Source: Stenotrophomonas sp. ATCM1_4 (lineage in GTDB: Bacteria > Pseudomonadota > Gammaproteobacteria > Xanthomonadales > Xanthomonadaceae). Taken from it: 64,000 bases of DNA. The position numbers were made by a program, and so were the translations under genes. Under the pieces are notes generated by a model. That model was not told where the DNA came from. It saw only the letters and a list, made by a program, of their open reading frames with translations, and ran no database searches. Positions 18,101 to 26,600 of the stretch are shown here, piece by piece (the stretch's first letter is position 1; the number at the start of each line of letters is the position of its first letter). The stretch covers positions 535,978 through 599,977 of the forward strand of contig NZ_QPFB01000001.1 in NCBI RefSeq assembly GCF_004348115.1. Direction: 5' to 3'.

Positions 18101-18411
18101 ACAGCCAGCGTAACGCCTGGGTCAACACCTTCGACGTGCGTATCAGCCAGGAGCTGCCGACCTTCTTCAAGGGTCACAAGGCCGAGATCTGGCTGGACAT
18201 CATGAACGTTGGCAACCTGCTGAATAAGAACTGGGGGCAGATCAGCTACGCCTCGCCGTTCAGCGATCGCGGCGCCGTGGAAGCGGCGGGCATCGACCCG
18301 GCAACCGGCAAGTACATCTACAACTTCGACGCAAGCAAGGTCACCAAGGTCAACCTGACCGATTGGGAATCGCGCTGGTCGCTGCAGGTGGGCTTCCGCT
18401 ACAAGTTCTGA
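15112..18411 (+). CDS. TonB-dependent receptor of the Oar type
   Basis: A 1099-aa outer-membrane protein. After the signal peptide (SKLTLGLIAALAAAPAFAQ) comes a carboxypeptidase-regulatory-like beta domain (about residues 30-105: GGQVTNNGGQPVAGAEVTI, TTDAAGRYNARGLRVGGPY). A plug domain follows (IEALPSINRNIQDYVRLDPR, TVGGQNPRFNAIRIDGINTS, TGAVVDAVTKSGTNEFHGS). The rest is a long beta-barrel ending in Phe (LQVGFRYKF), the usual BAM signal. LEAVQVMA near residue 127 may be a TonB box. The layout matches Oar/OmpA-related receptors, abundant in Xanthomonadaceae; the ligand is unknown. The start is the ATG directly before the signal peptide. The gene is monocistronic, with a strong terminator after it. 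Confidence 0.93.
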   Translation: MNHPRIRMSKLTLGLIAALAAAPAFAQNTSAGIGGQVTNNGGQPVAGAEVTITHVESGTVSRATTDAAGRYNARGLRVGGPYTITITKSGEGTKTEEGVYLSLSQTNTVNGTLAGDLAATTLEAVQVMAVAGGSDVFSANKMGAGTSVSQQQIEALPSINRNIQDYVRLDPRISQSDKSRGELTVGGQNPRFNAIRIDGINTSDTFGLESNGFPTMRQPVSMDAIEAINIDVSNYDTTITGATGAVVDAVTKSGTNEFHGSVYGTYRDKDMVGDHPVTDAKFTGFEDEKTWGATFGGPIIKDKLFFFANYEKYERSRAAQSYGPRGSNATNVVDIDPAFIAEAQKIAKEVYGVDIGTLDAPAETKQEVEEYAVKLDWNINEDHRVSARFSKLEQVDPNLVGSSRSTSYGGHNMSVAGPALGLSSRWYDINKEVKTSVIQLFSDWNENFSTEFKVGRRTYDSLSNVYSKLPQIIIGGGAGNSAVRPPYLNAGADEFRHGNDISTKTTNAYGAANWYLGDHTLKFGFDWESNEIYNLYAQNIWGTYGFANLDDFRNGHYWVYDLNGPVPGKGMDSVAMQYKHRNTGLFVQDTWAVNYNLNLMFGLRVDIPDLDDVPVHNLLVQEIYGYDNRQTLDKALVQPRFGFNYTFDSERPTQLRGGLGLFQGAAANVWVGNSYQNSGFGLIGYNQRITANMSQAEREAIWANLPVSLDPNNPTVPSPANGYTMMVNLMEKGIRQPSVWKANLAFDHELPWYGIVGSVELLYTKVKDAIAFERLDLGNVNAVRGQDGRDMYWSNAYTRTGVRAGSSTNVGAIADTIPGYENVTGWHNDGVILLKNTDKGRSTQFTASLSKPLTDTWGWSLGYTYTDATEVSPLTSSRAISNWNNIAGVNPNDVVASTSNYEIKNRFTGSLQFRKAFFGDNYTTFSMFYEGRSGLPYSWRFLNDVNGDGYNNDLFYVPAGRGDVKFTGGAAMEDAFFAWLDAQEGLAGYRGSIAPRNSQRNAWVNTFDVRISQELPTFFKGHKAEIWLDIMNVGNLLNKNWGQISYASPFSDRGAVEAAGIDPATGKYIYNFDASKVTKVNLTDWESRWSLQVGFRYKF

Positions 18412-18437
18412 TCGGTTGATTGATCGGATGTAAACCG

Positions 18438-18472
18438 AAAACGGCCGGGGCAACCCGGCCGTTTTCCTTTTC
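18438..18472 (+). terminator. Terminator of the TonB receptor gene
   Basis: A 12-bp stem, AAAACGGCCGGG (18438-18449) with CCCGGCCGTTTT (18454-18465), loop GCAA, followed by CCTTTTC. This is a classic Rho-independent terminator 26 bp after the stop. Confidence 0.85.
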
Positions 18473-18516
18473 ATGGGGGCAGCGCTAAAGTCGATCGCCA
18501 ATGAGAAGGAGCAGCA

Positions 18517-19911
18517 GTGGAAATGACCAAGAGTGAAGGGGCAGCGAGGGCGCTGCCGGTACAGGACGCGCGCATCTACCCGCGTGGCGGGCTGGACGTG
18601 CTGTCGCGGACCGAGGTGGCGCGCCTGCGCGATGCCTCCAGCGGCGGCATGCACGAGCTGCTGCGCCGCTGCGCGCTGGCAGTACTCACCAGCGGCAGCG
18701 CTTCGGACGACCCGCGCGCCGCGCGCGACCTGTACCCGGACTTCGACATCCAGGTGACCCAGCAGGACCGTGGCGTCCGCATCGACCTGAGCAACGCGCC
18801 GGCGGCGGCCTTCGTCGACGGGGAGATCATCCGCGGCATCGCCGAGCTGCTGTTCTCGGTGGTGCGCGACCTGGCCTACATGGCCATCGAGCTGGGGCCG
18901 GAGTACGCCTCGGACCTGGAGACCACCGACGGCATCACCAACGCGGTGTTCGGCGTGCTGCGCAATGCGCGCATCCTGCAGCCGAGCGAGCCCAACCTGG
19001 TGGTCTGCTGGGGCGGCCATTCGATCTCCCGCGACGAGTACATCTACACCAAGCAGGTCGGCTACGAGCTGGGCCTGCGCGGGCTGGATATCTGCACCGG
19101 CTGCGGACCGGGCGCGATGAAGGGGCCGATGAAGGGCGCCACCATCGCCCATGCCAAGCAGCGTCGTACCAACACCCGCTACATCGGCATCACCGAGCCG
19201 GGCATCATCGCCGCCGAGTCGCCGAACCCGATCGTGAACCACCTGGTGATCATGCCGGACATCGAGAAGCGCCTGGAGGCGTTCGTCCGGCTGGGGCACG
19301 GCATCATCGTGTTCCCGGGCGGCGTGGGCACCGCCGAGGAGATCCTGTACCTGCTGGGCATCCTGCTGCGCGAGGAGAACGCCGAGCTGCCGTTCCCGTT
19401 GATCCTCAGTGGCCCGGCCATCGCGGCGCCGTACTTCGAGCAGATCGACCGCTTCATCCGCCTGACCCTGGGCGATCGCGCCGCCGAGCGCTACGAGATC
19501 ATCGTCGGCGACCCGGTCGCGGTGGCGCGCAAGATGTCGCAGGGGATCAAGCGGGTGCGCGAGTTCCGCCTGGCGCACCGCGATTCGTTCTTCTACAACT
19601 GGCAGGTCGACATCCCACTGGCCTACCAGCAGCCGTTCGTACCCACCCACGAGGCCATGGCCGCGCTGGACCTGCACAGGGGCCGGCCGGCGCCGGACCT
19701 GGCCGCCGACCTGCGACGCGCGTTCTCCGGCATCGTGGCCGGCAACGTGAAGGAGGAAAGCATGCGCCGCATCGAGGACTTCGGCCCATTCAGGATTCAC
19801 GGCGACCCGGAGATGATGCAGGCGCTGGATGCGCTGCTGCGGGCCTTCGTGGAGCAGCGCCGCATGAAGATCTCCGGTGACTACCGACCGTGCTACCAGG
19901 TGGTGGCCTGA
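18517..19911 (+). CDS. ppnN: Pyrimidine/purine nucleotide 5'-monophosphate nucleosidase (LOG family)
   Basis: A 464-aa homologue of E. coli PpnN/YgdH (454 aa), a cytoplasmic enzyme that cleaves nucleoside monophosphates to base plus ribose-5-phosphate and is stimulated by (p)ppGpp. The central LOG (Rossmann-like) domain has CTGCGPGAMKGPMKGA and the PGGxGTxxE motif (FPGGVGTAEEILYLLG). N- and C-terminal extensions correspond to the flanking PpnN domains. The GTG at 18517 has AAGGAG 5 nt upstream; an ATG 6 nt later is less well spaced. It is convergent with the histidine-kinase gene, with only 6 bp between stops. Confidence 0.93.
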   Translation: MEMTKSEGAARALPVQDARIYPRGGLDVLSRTEVARLRDASSGGMHELLRRCALAVLTSGSASDDPRAARDLYPDFDIQVTQQDRGVRIDLSNAPAAAFVDGEIIRGIAELLFSVVRDLAYMAIELGPEYASDLETTDGITNAVFGVLRNARILQPSEPNLVVCWGGHSISRDEYIYTKQVGYELGLRGLDICTGCGPGAMKGPMKGATIAHAKQRRTNTRYIGITEPGIIAAESPNPIVNHLVIMPDIEKRLEAFVRLGHGIIVFPGGVGTAEEILYLLGILLREENAELPFPLILSGPAIAAPYFEQIDRFIRLTLGDRAAERYEIIVGDPVAVARKMSQGIKRVREFRLAHRDSFFYNWQVDIPLAYQQPFVPTHEAMAALDLHRGRPAPDLAADLRRAFSGIVAGNVKEESMRRIEDFGPFRIHGDPEMMQALDALLRAFVEQRRMKISGDYRPCYQVVA

Positions 19912-19917
19912 GTCGAC

Positions 19918-20982
19918 TCAGGTCGGCAGCGTGACCAGGGTGATGTGGCGGCCGTTCTCGATGCGCGTCGCCACGTCGCCCAGTCCGCCGGTCAGGGCCT
20001 GGATGCGAGCCCGCGAGGACTCCAGTCCGAGCTTGTGGCCCGCGCGTGCCGCAGTGCTGCCGGCGGGCGGCAGGTCGTTCTCGATCAGGATGCTCAGCAT
20101 GTCCCTGGCCACGTCCAGGCGGACGTGGATGTCGCCTCCGGACGGGGAGGGCTCGACGCCATGGCGTATCGCGTTCTCGATCAGGGGCTGGATCGACAGC
20201 GTGGGAACCGCGCGACCCGGCAGCGGATCGGGGAGATCCCAGTGGATGCGCATGCGGTCACCGAAGCGCAGCCCCTCGATCTCGGCGTAGCGCCGGGACA
20301 GTGCGATTTCCTCGCTGAGCGGGATGGCCCGGGGGCCGGCCAGGGCCGCGCGGAACAAGTCGGCCAGGTCCAGCAGCAGCCGTTCGGCGTCTTCCGGGCG
20401 CTGGTGGACAAGTGCCGCGCCCGTGTTGAGCGTGTTGAACAGGAAGTGGGGGCGGATGCGGGCCTGCAGCGCTTCCAGTTCAGCCTGTTTGGCGCGGACC
20501 GCGAGTTGGCGCAGTCGCCAATGGCTGTGGAAGGCGACGAGTGCCAGCAGACCCACCAGCAGGGCCAGGGTGGTGAGTTTCACGGCAAAAACAGGCCAGC
20601 CTTCGGCCGGTACCAGCCAGGTGTCGTGCAGTACCGCCCATGCCAATGCGGTAACCAGCCATGTGCTGCATAGCAGGGCTGCCAGGGCGACCGCCGCGAT
20701 CCGTGTCGGGCTGACGCGGAGCAGGTGGCGCCTTGCCAGGTACAACATCGCCAGAGAGGCGAGGGCGACCCACTGAATGGTGAACGAAGCCAGCCCGAAA
20801 TAGGTCAGCAGGTCCACCCGTGCGCTCTGCGACAGGGTCAGCAGGGCGGCCAGCGCCTCGCCGGTCAGCATGATCCGGATGATGGTCTGGGCCTGCGAAA
20901 GGGGGTCCAGCGGGTTCAGTGCTGCCTGAGGGGATGCGGGCATGCCGTGCCAGATTCCAGGAGGGGCGGTGGGGGTTGCCAT
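19918..20982 (-). CDS. LytS/AlgZ(FimS)-type sensor histidine kinase
   Basis: A 354-aa protein with four predicted transmembrane helices (about 33-52, 62-83, 95-116, 130-151), then a short coiled linker and a His_kinase domain (PF06580 type). The phospho-acceptor motif RPHFLFNTLN has His at residue 179. The ATPase part has the N-box PLIENAIRHGVEP and a G-box (GHKLGLESSRARI). These kinases normally partner LytTR response regulators, and FimS/AlgR controls minor pilin operons in Pseudomonas aeruginosa. No regulator gene flanks this one. It is divergent from fimT, with 88 bp between starts. The start is uncertain; Met14 is an alternative. Confidence 0.88.
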   Translation of the reverse strand: MATPTAPPGIWHGMPASPQAALNPLDPLSQAQTIIRIMLTGEALAALLTLSQSARVDLLTYFGLASFTIQWVALASLAMLYLARRHLLRVSPTRIAAVALAALLCSTWLVTALAWAVLHDTWLVPAEGWPVFAVKLTTLALLVGLLALVAFHSHWRLRQLAVRAKQAELEALQARIRPHFLFNTLNTGAALVHQRPEDAERLLLDLADLFRAALAGPRAIPLSEEIALSRRYAEIEGLRFGDRMRIHWDLPDPLPGRAVPTLSIQPLIENAIRHGVEPSPSGGDIHVRLDVARDMLSILIENDLPPAGSTAARAGHKLGLESSRARIQALTGGLGDVATRIENGRHITLVTLPT

Positions 20983-21070
20983 TCATGCGATGGATCGGCC
21001 CGTTCGTCCCCCAGCCATTGAAGCGGGGCGTGGCCGGTCATTAGAGTAAGTCGTCCAAATGGGGAAGGAT

Positions 21071-21601
21071 ATGCCCAGCAATCTTCGAGCTACCGGTCGA
21101 AGGCCCCTGCGCCTGCGCGCGCGGGGCTTCAGCCTGGTCGAGTTGATCGTCACCGTGGCCATTGCCGCGATCCTGGCGGCCATCGCGGTGCCGTCATTTC
21201 GTTCGGTGATCAACGCCAACCGTCTGACCTCCCAGTCCAATGATCTGGTGGCCTCGCTGCAGTTGGCCCGCAGTGAAGCCATCAAGCGCAATGCCCAGGT
21301 TTCGGTATGTGGCAGCGCCGATGGTGCGACATGTGGCGGAGGCTGGGAAAGTTGGCTGACCGTGATCGAGTCCGACAGCACCGTGCTGCACGTGGGTACC
21401 TCAAAGGCGCCAGTCGAGGTCAGTTCCGATGTGGCCCGGTTCACCTTCCGTCCCGATGGCCTGTCCAGCACGGCCGTCAACAGTGCCGTCACCTTCTGTA
21501 TTCCGACCGGTAGCCCGGCGGACAACCAACGTACCGTCACCCTGACATCGGCCGCACGCGTCAACAGCAGCCGGGTCGATGGTGGCGGCGCATGTCCTTG
21601 A
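21071..21601 (+). CDS. fimT: FimT/FimU-type (GspH family) minor pilin
   Basis: A 176-aa type IV pilus minor pilin and first gene of the pilin operon. The prepilin site is RG-FSLVELIVTVAIAAILAAI, with cleavage after Gly and Glu at +5. The C-terminal part is a GspH-like globular domain with four cysteines (VCGSADGATCGGGW, FCIPTG, GGGACP). I chose the ATG at 21071 because GGGGAAGGA lies just upstream; an ATG at 21059 would place that sequence inside the gene. The gene is processed by PilD, which is not in the window. Confidence 0.88.
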   Translation: MPSNLRATGRRPLRLRARGFSLVELIVTVAIAAILAAIAVPSFRSVINANRLTSQSNDLVASLQLARSEAIKRNAQVSVCGSADGATCGGGWESWLTVIESDSTVLHVGTSKAPVEVSSDVARFTFRPDGLSSTAVNSAVTFCIPTGSPADNQRTVTLTSAARVNSSRVDGGGACP

Positions 21602-21617
21602 GACGGGAGCTCCACAG

Positions 21618-22133
21618 ATGAGAACCGCAGCAATCCCCGGGCGGATTGGCTCTTCGAAGCGTCGGCAGGCGGGCGTGAGCCTTATCGAGGTAATGGTTTC
21701 GGTCCTGGTGCTGGGCGTGGCCCTGCTGGGCATCGCTGCCATGCAGGCCACCGCATTGCGGAACGGGCAGAGTTCGCTGGAGCGCAGCCAGGTCGTCGCC
21801 TATTCCTACTCGGTCATCGATGCAATGCGGGCCAACCGGCAGGAGGCCTTGGCCGGCGCATACAACACCGGCGGCATGGAGTGCTCGGTGCCCGACGGCG
21901 GGACCCTGGCGCAGAACGATGTGAGTCGCTGGATCGAATCGCTGAAGAACGGCATGGCCGGTTCCGACGACGACGAGTCCGTCTGCGGGCAGATCGCCTG
22001 TGCGGCCGAGGTATGCACGGTCACCGTGCAATGGGATGACACCCGCGGCAGCAAGGGTAATGCGGCGGCTGACAACGCCGACAACGTGGAGGGGGGCGCC
22101 GAGCGCCAGGTGCAGACGGTGGTCAGGCTATGA
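21618..22133 (+). CDS. pilV: Type IV pilus minor pilin PilV
   Basis: A 171-aa minor pilin. The prepilin motif is QAG-VSLIEVMVSVLVLGVALLGIA, Glu at +5. The next segment AMQATALRNGQSSLERSQVVAYSYSVIDAMRANR is typical of PilV proteins. The start has GGGAGC upstream. The 3' end (TGA) overlaps pilW by 4 nt. With PilW, PilX and PilY1 it should form the priming complex at the pilus tip. Confidence 0.9.
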   Translation: MRTAAIPGRIGSSKRRQAGVSLIEVMVSVLVLGVALLGIAAMQATALRNGQSSLERSQVVAYSYSVIDAMRANRQEALAGAYNTGGMECSVPDGGTLAQNDVSRWIESLKNGMAGSDDDESVCGQIACAAEVCTVTVQWDDTRGSKGNAAADNADNVEGGAERQVQTVVRL

Positions 22134-23074
22134 GTGGCATACGTGCAATGAAGAAGATGCAGTCGCGGTCGGGGATGGCCGGCATGACGCTGATCGAGCT
22201 GATGATCTCGCTGATCATCGGCCTGGTCGTGCTCGGTGCGGTGGCAATGATCTTCCTCTCCAGCCAGCAGGCGTATCGGACCACCGATGGGCTGGGCAAG
22301 GTGCAGGAGAACATGCAGTTCGGATTCGAGATGATGGCCCGGGACATCCGCGAGGCCGGCGGCAACCCGTGCGACATCGATCTGCCGGTCGCCAATGTGG
22401 CTGACCTCGGCGGGACGAACTGGTGGAGCACCTGGTCGCAGCCGGTGCGTGGCTACGACAATGGTTCGCTGTCCGGCTCCACCGCCGGGACCGACGCGCT
22501 GCAGCTGCTGCTCGTCGGCTCGGATATCGCCAATGTAAGCGCACATGCGGGCACGACCTTCACCGTCGACAACGGCAGCAGGTTTGCGGCCAATGACGTG
22601 CTGATGGTCTGCGACACCAAGCAGCTGGCGGTGTTCCGGGCGGGTGCGACCAGCGCGACCAGCGTCAGCCATTCGAACGGTGGCAACTGCAGCAACAGCC
22701 TCAATGTGCTGCCTGCGCCGTGCAACGCGTCCGCACCTGCGTATATCTACCCGCGCAATTCCGTGATCAGCAGGCTCAATGGCGTGCGCTGGTTCGTGGC
22801 TGACAACGGTCGCGGTGGCCGTTCGTTGTTCCGCGTGCTCAATGGAGCTGCCCGCGAGGAAATGGTTGAAGGTGTCAACGACATGCAGTTGGCGTTTCTG
22901 CAGGATCCGGCGACGACCGACTACGTCGGCGCCGGCGCGGTGGCGGGTTGGCAGGACGTGACGTCGATACGGATCACTTTCACCGTCAACAGCGACAGCG
23001 CGGTGGGGACGGGCAACACGCCGTTGTCGCGCCAGCTTGAGTACGTGGTCACCCTGAGGAGTCGTGCGCAATGA
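22130..23074 (+). CDS. pilW: Type IV pilus minor pilin PilW
   Basis: A 314-aa minor pilin. The prepilin motif is GMAG-MTLIELMISLIIGLVVLGAV with Glu at +5, followed by FLSSQQAYRTTDGLGKVQENMQFGFEMMARDIREAG, a characteristic PilW helix. The globular part has several cysteines. The gene overlaps both pilV and pilX by 4 nt (ATGA), so stoichiometric coupled translation is likely. Confidence 0.92.
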   Translation: MSGIRAMKKMQSRSGMAGMTLIELMISLIIGLVVLGAVAMIFLSSQQAYRTTDGLGKVQENMQFGFEMMARDIREAGGNPCDIDLPVANVADLGGTNWWSTWSQPVRGYDNGSLSGSTAGTDALQLLLVGSDIANVSAHAGTTFTVDNGSRFAANDVLMVCDTKQLAVFRAGATSATSVSHSNGGNCSNSLNVLPAPCNASAPAYIYPRNSVISRLNGVRWFVADNGRGGRSLFRVLNGAAREEMVEGVNDMQLAFLQDPATTDYVGAGAVAGWQDVTSIRITFTVNSDSAVGTGNTPLSRQLEYVVTLRSRAQ

Positions 23075-23634
23075 ACATCAACAAGCGCGTGCGCGGGTAC
23101 GCGGTGCGGCAGGGGGGGGCAAGCCTGCTGGTGGTCCTGATCATCCTGATCGTCATCACCCTGATCGGGCTGGCGAGCATCCGCGGCACGCTGCTGCGCG
23201 AGCGTATGAGCGGCAACATGTATGACCGCAGCCTGGCCTTCCAGTCCGCCGAATCGGCATTGCGCGAGGCGGAGGTCGCCGTCCGGGCGGCGGTTGTGGC
23301 GGGGAGCACGATCGGCGTGGACTGCAGCAATCCGGCCACGGCGTGCCCCATTCCGCCGGCCAACACCTACAGCGGCGGCGGGGCGGGCTGGATCAACGGT
23401 ACGGCCACGCAGACGCTGGCGGCGGGGCGCCCGCAGTACTACGTCCAATACCTCGGCCAACGCGAAAGCACGGACGAGCTGCAGCAGAACCAGAGCGCCA
23501 ACGCCAACCAGTACGGTGGCGGTGGTGGCGTGACGCTCGAGTCGTTCTACCGCATCGTCGCCCGTAGCCATGATCCGGCCGCCGTCACGGATCGCGCGGT
23601 TGTGGTCCTGCAATCCAACATCACGGTCAAGTAA
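23071..23634 (+). CDS. pilX: Type IV pilus minor pilin PilX
   Basis: A 187-aa minor pilin. The N-terminus QGG-ASLLVVLIILIVITLIGLASI lacks the usual Glu at +5 (Val instead), as do PilX proteins of other bacteria; GspK in type II secretion shares this and acts as a tip protein. ERMSGNMYDRSLAFQSAESALREAE is the PilX signature. A Gly-rich run (QYGGGGG) lies near the C-terminus. It overlaps pilW by 4 nt; pilY1 follows after 29 bp. Confidence 0.92.
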   Translation: MNINKRVRGYAVRQGGASLLVVLIILIVITLIGLASIRGTLLRERMSGNMYDRSLAFQSAESALREAEVAVRAAVVAGSTIGVDCSNPATACPIPPANTYSGGGAGWINGTATQTLAAGRPQYYVQYLGQRESTDELQQNQSANANQYGGGGGVTLESFYRIVARSHDPAAVTDRAVVVLQSNITVK

Positions 23635-23663
23635 GTACCGTCGTCCTGGGACTCTGAAAGATC

Positions 23664-26600
23664 ATGAAAACGACATCCATCGAAACAATCGTCCAGCCGC
23701 GTTCGTTGAGCAGTCGATTTGGCGCTTTCGCCATCGGCCTGTTCGCCGCCTTGTGCTCGGCCCAGGCGCCGGCCGTGGAGATCGCCCAGTCACCGATGTA
23801 CGTGGGCAGCGACGTGCCAGGCAACCTGGTGCTGGTGCCGTCGGTGGAATATCCAACCCTGATCAGCCAGGCGAACATCGGCAACTACGACACGTCGCGC
23901 CGGTATTCGGGTTACTTCGATCCGGCCAAGTGCTATCTGTACAACTACAGTGCCACCGAGACGGACCGCTACTTCTATCCTGTCGGTGCGGCGGTTTCGT
24001 TCAATTGCGCCACTGCAAAGCAGTGGAGCGGCAATTACATGAACTGGGCGGCCACCCAGACCATCGACCCGTTCCGCTCCGGGCTTACCGGTGGGTACCG
24101 CGTGGTGGATACCCCGACCACGACGGTTCTGGAGAAGGCGCGCCACCACGGCTCGGGTCTGTATCCGGACCGCACCATCCCCGCGTCGTCCACCAATGCC
24201 ACCCTGGTCAACAACCTGACCGGTGCGCAGTGGAACAGCCTGAAGATCCGCATCGCAGGGCTGGGCAACAAGATGCGCTTCACTTCCAGCGGCGATCTCG
24301 GTGCCACGCCGGTGCCCTACAACCCGGCGGTGCATACCCTCACCACGGGCAAGAACGGTGATGCCGGCACCGTCTATGAAGTCAGTGTGCGTGTGAAGGT
24401 CTGCGATGCGAGTGCGGGGTTGGAGAGTAATTGCGTCCAGTATTCGCAGGGCTGGAAGCCTGAAGGCCTGATCCAGGAGTATTCCAAGCGCATCCGGTAC
24501 AGCATCTTCGGCTTCCTCAACGAGTCGGGGAACACCCGGAATGGCGGCGTGATGCGTGCACGCCAGAAGTTCGTCGGCCCCAACAGCTACTACCCGGAAG
24601 TCGGCACGCTGGTGAACGCGAACGCGGAATGGGATTCCACCACGGGCGTGCTGCGCCGTAATCCCGACCCGGACGATGCAAGTGCCACCGCAACCACCGG
24701 CATCCAGGACAGCGGTGTCATCAATTACCTGAACAAGTTCGGCCAGATGACGACCGCTGCACCGAAGAGCAATGACCCGGTGAGCGAGCTGTACTACGCG
24801 GCGCTGCGCTACTTCCGTGGGCAGGGCAACATCGATGCCTATACCCGGAACATCAACTACACCTATGCCGACGGTTTCCCGGTCATCACCGATTGGGACG
24901 ATCCGATCCGGTACTCCTGCCAGGTGAACGCGGCGTTGGGCATCGGCGACGTGAACACCCACGAAGACCGCGATATTCCCAATACGCCGGACAAGGACTA
25001 CGACCTGGCGGTCAAGTACACGCAGAAGATCTTTGACCTGGAAGGTATTACCACCAAGGCCAATGCCTCCAGTTTCAGTGGTCGTGGCAACTCGGCCTTC
25101 ATCGCGGGCCTGGCGTACTACGCCAATACGAACGACATCCGTCCGGATGACCTGGCCAAGCCCAACACCACCGGGAAGCAGACGCTCTCGACCTATTGGG
25201 TGGACGTGCGCGAGAACCAGATCCTGGAGCCGAAGACCGCCAACCAGTACTGGCTCACCGCCAAGTACGGTGGCTTCGACGTGCCACTGGGTTTCGATCC
25301 GCTGACGACCAAGGCGTTGCAGGAGTCGTGGTGGCATACGAATACCGACTACCTGACCAGTGGTTCAGGTGGCGGCGTGACGAGCACCGTCAACAGCTAC
25401 CCGCGCCCGGACAACTTCTACGTGGCCAGCGAGGCCGACAAGATGGTGGCCAGCCTGCGCCAGGCCTTCGAGTCGATCGCCAAGAAGGCGGAGGGCTCGG
25501 CGAGCTCGTTCGCCAGCAACTCGACGAAGCTGGATGCCGGTGCACGCACGTTCCAGGCGCAGTTCGTCACCGGCCAGAATCGTGAGTGGGCGGGGCGCCT
25601 GTATGCCTATGACGTCAATGCCACCACCGGTGCACTGACGCAGGCCTGGTCCGCCGCTGACCAGTTCCCGGTCTGGGGGCCGACCAACGCCACCACCAAC
25701 GCGCGCAAGATCTTCTACAACAATGGGGGATCGCTTGCCGCGTTCCAGGGTTCCGTCAACGGCCTGTCCGCGGCGGTGGTGAACTATCTGCGCGGTGATC
25801 GTTCCGGTGAGAAGAGCAACGGCGGGACTTTCCGTAACCGCCTGAGCCTGCTGGGCGACATCGTGAATTCGCAGCCGGTGTATGTGGGCGCGCCCAACAG
25901 CCGTCTGTACATGAAGAGCACCTTTACCGGTTCCAGCAACTACGCATCGTTTGCTTCCGTCCAGGCCACGCGTACTCCGGTGGTGTATGTGGGTGCCAAC
26001 GACGGCATGCTGCATGCGTTCAATGCGAGCAGTGGCAAGGAACTGTTTGCATTCGTTCCCACCGAGGGCATGGCCAAGCTCAGTGGTGCGTTGAAGTACA
26101 CCGACCCGGCCTACGAGCATACCTATACGGTTGACGGTGCCATGACCGCGGCGGACTGGTATGACGGTGCGAACTGGCGTACCGCGCTGGTCGGCACCAT
26201 GGGGCGTGGCGGCAAGACCGTCTTCGCGCTGGACGTGACCAACCCGGCATCGCCCACCCTGATGTGGGAAGTGAACGATGTAGCGTTGGGCAACAACCTG
26301 GGCCAGCCGATCGTTTCGCAGGTGGCTGACGGACAGTGGAAGGTGTTGCTGGGCAACGGCCCGAACAGCAGTGACGGGATCGCCAAGCTGGTGGTGATCA
26401 ACATGTCCAACGGGAGCATGTCCACCATTTCCACGGCGACTGGCAGCGACAATGGCCTGTCCGGCATCAACGCCTGGTCCGCTGCAGGCAACGGCCTGGT
26501 CGATACCGTGTATGCCGGTGACCTCAAGGGCAACATGTGGCGCTTCAAGCTGTCGACGGGAACCGCCAGCCTGTTGTTTGCGGCAGGGGCCACCAAGCCC

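Noticed and set aside
15106-19800. A 1564-codon open frame on the minus strand across the TonB receptor and ppnN.
   Set aside because: It is wholly antisense to two well-recognised proteins. The strong third-position G/C bias of the real genes removes stops in the opposite frame. Its translation shows no known domain, and it lacks a credible ribosome-binding site.
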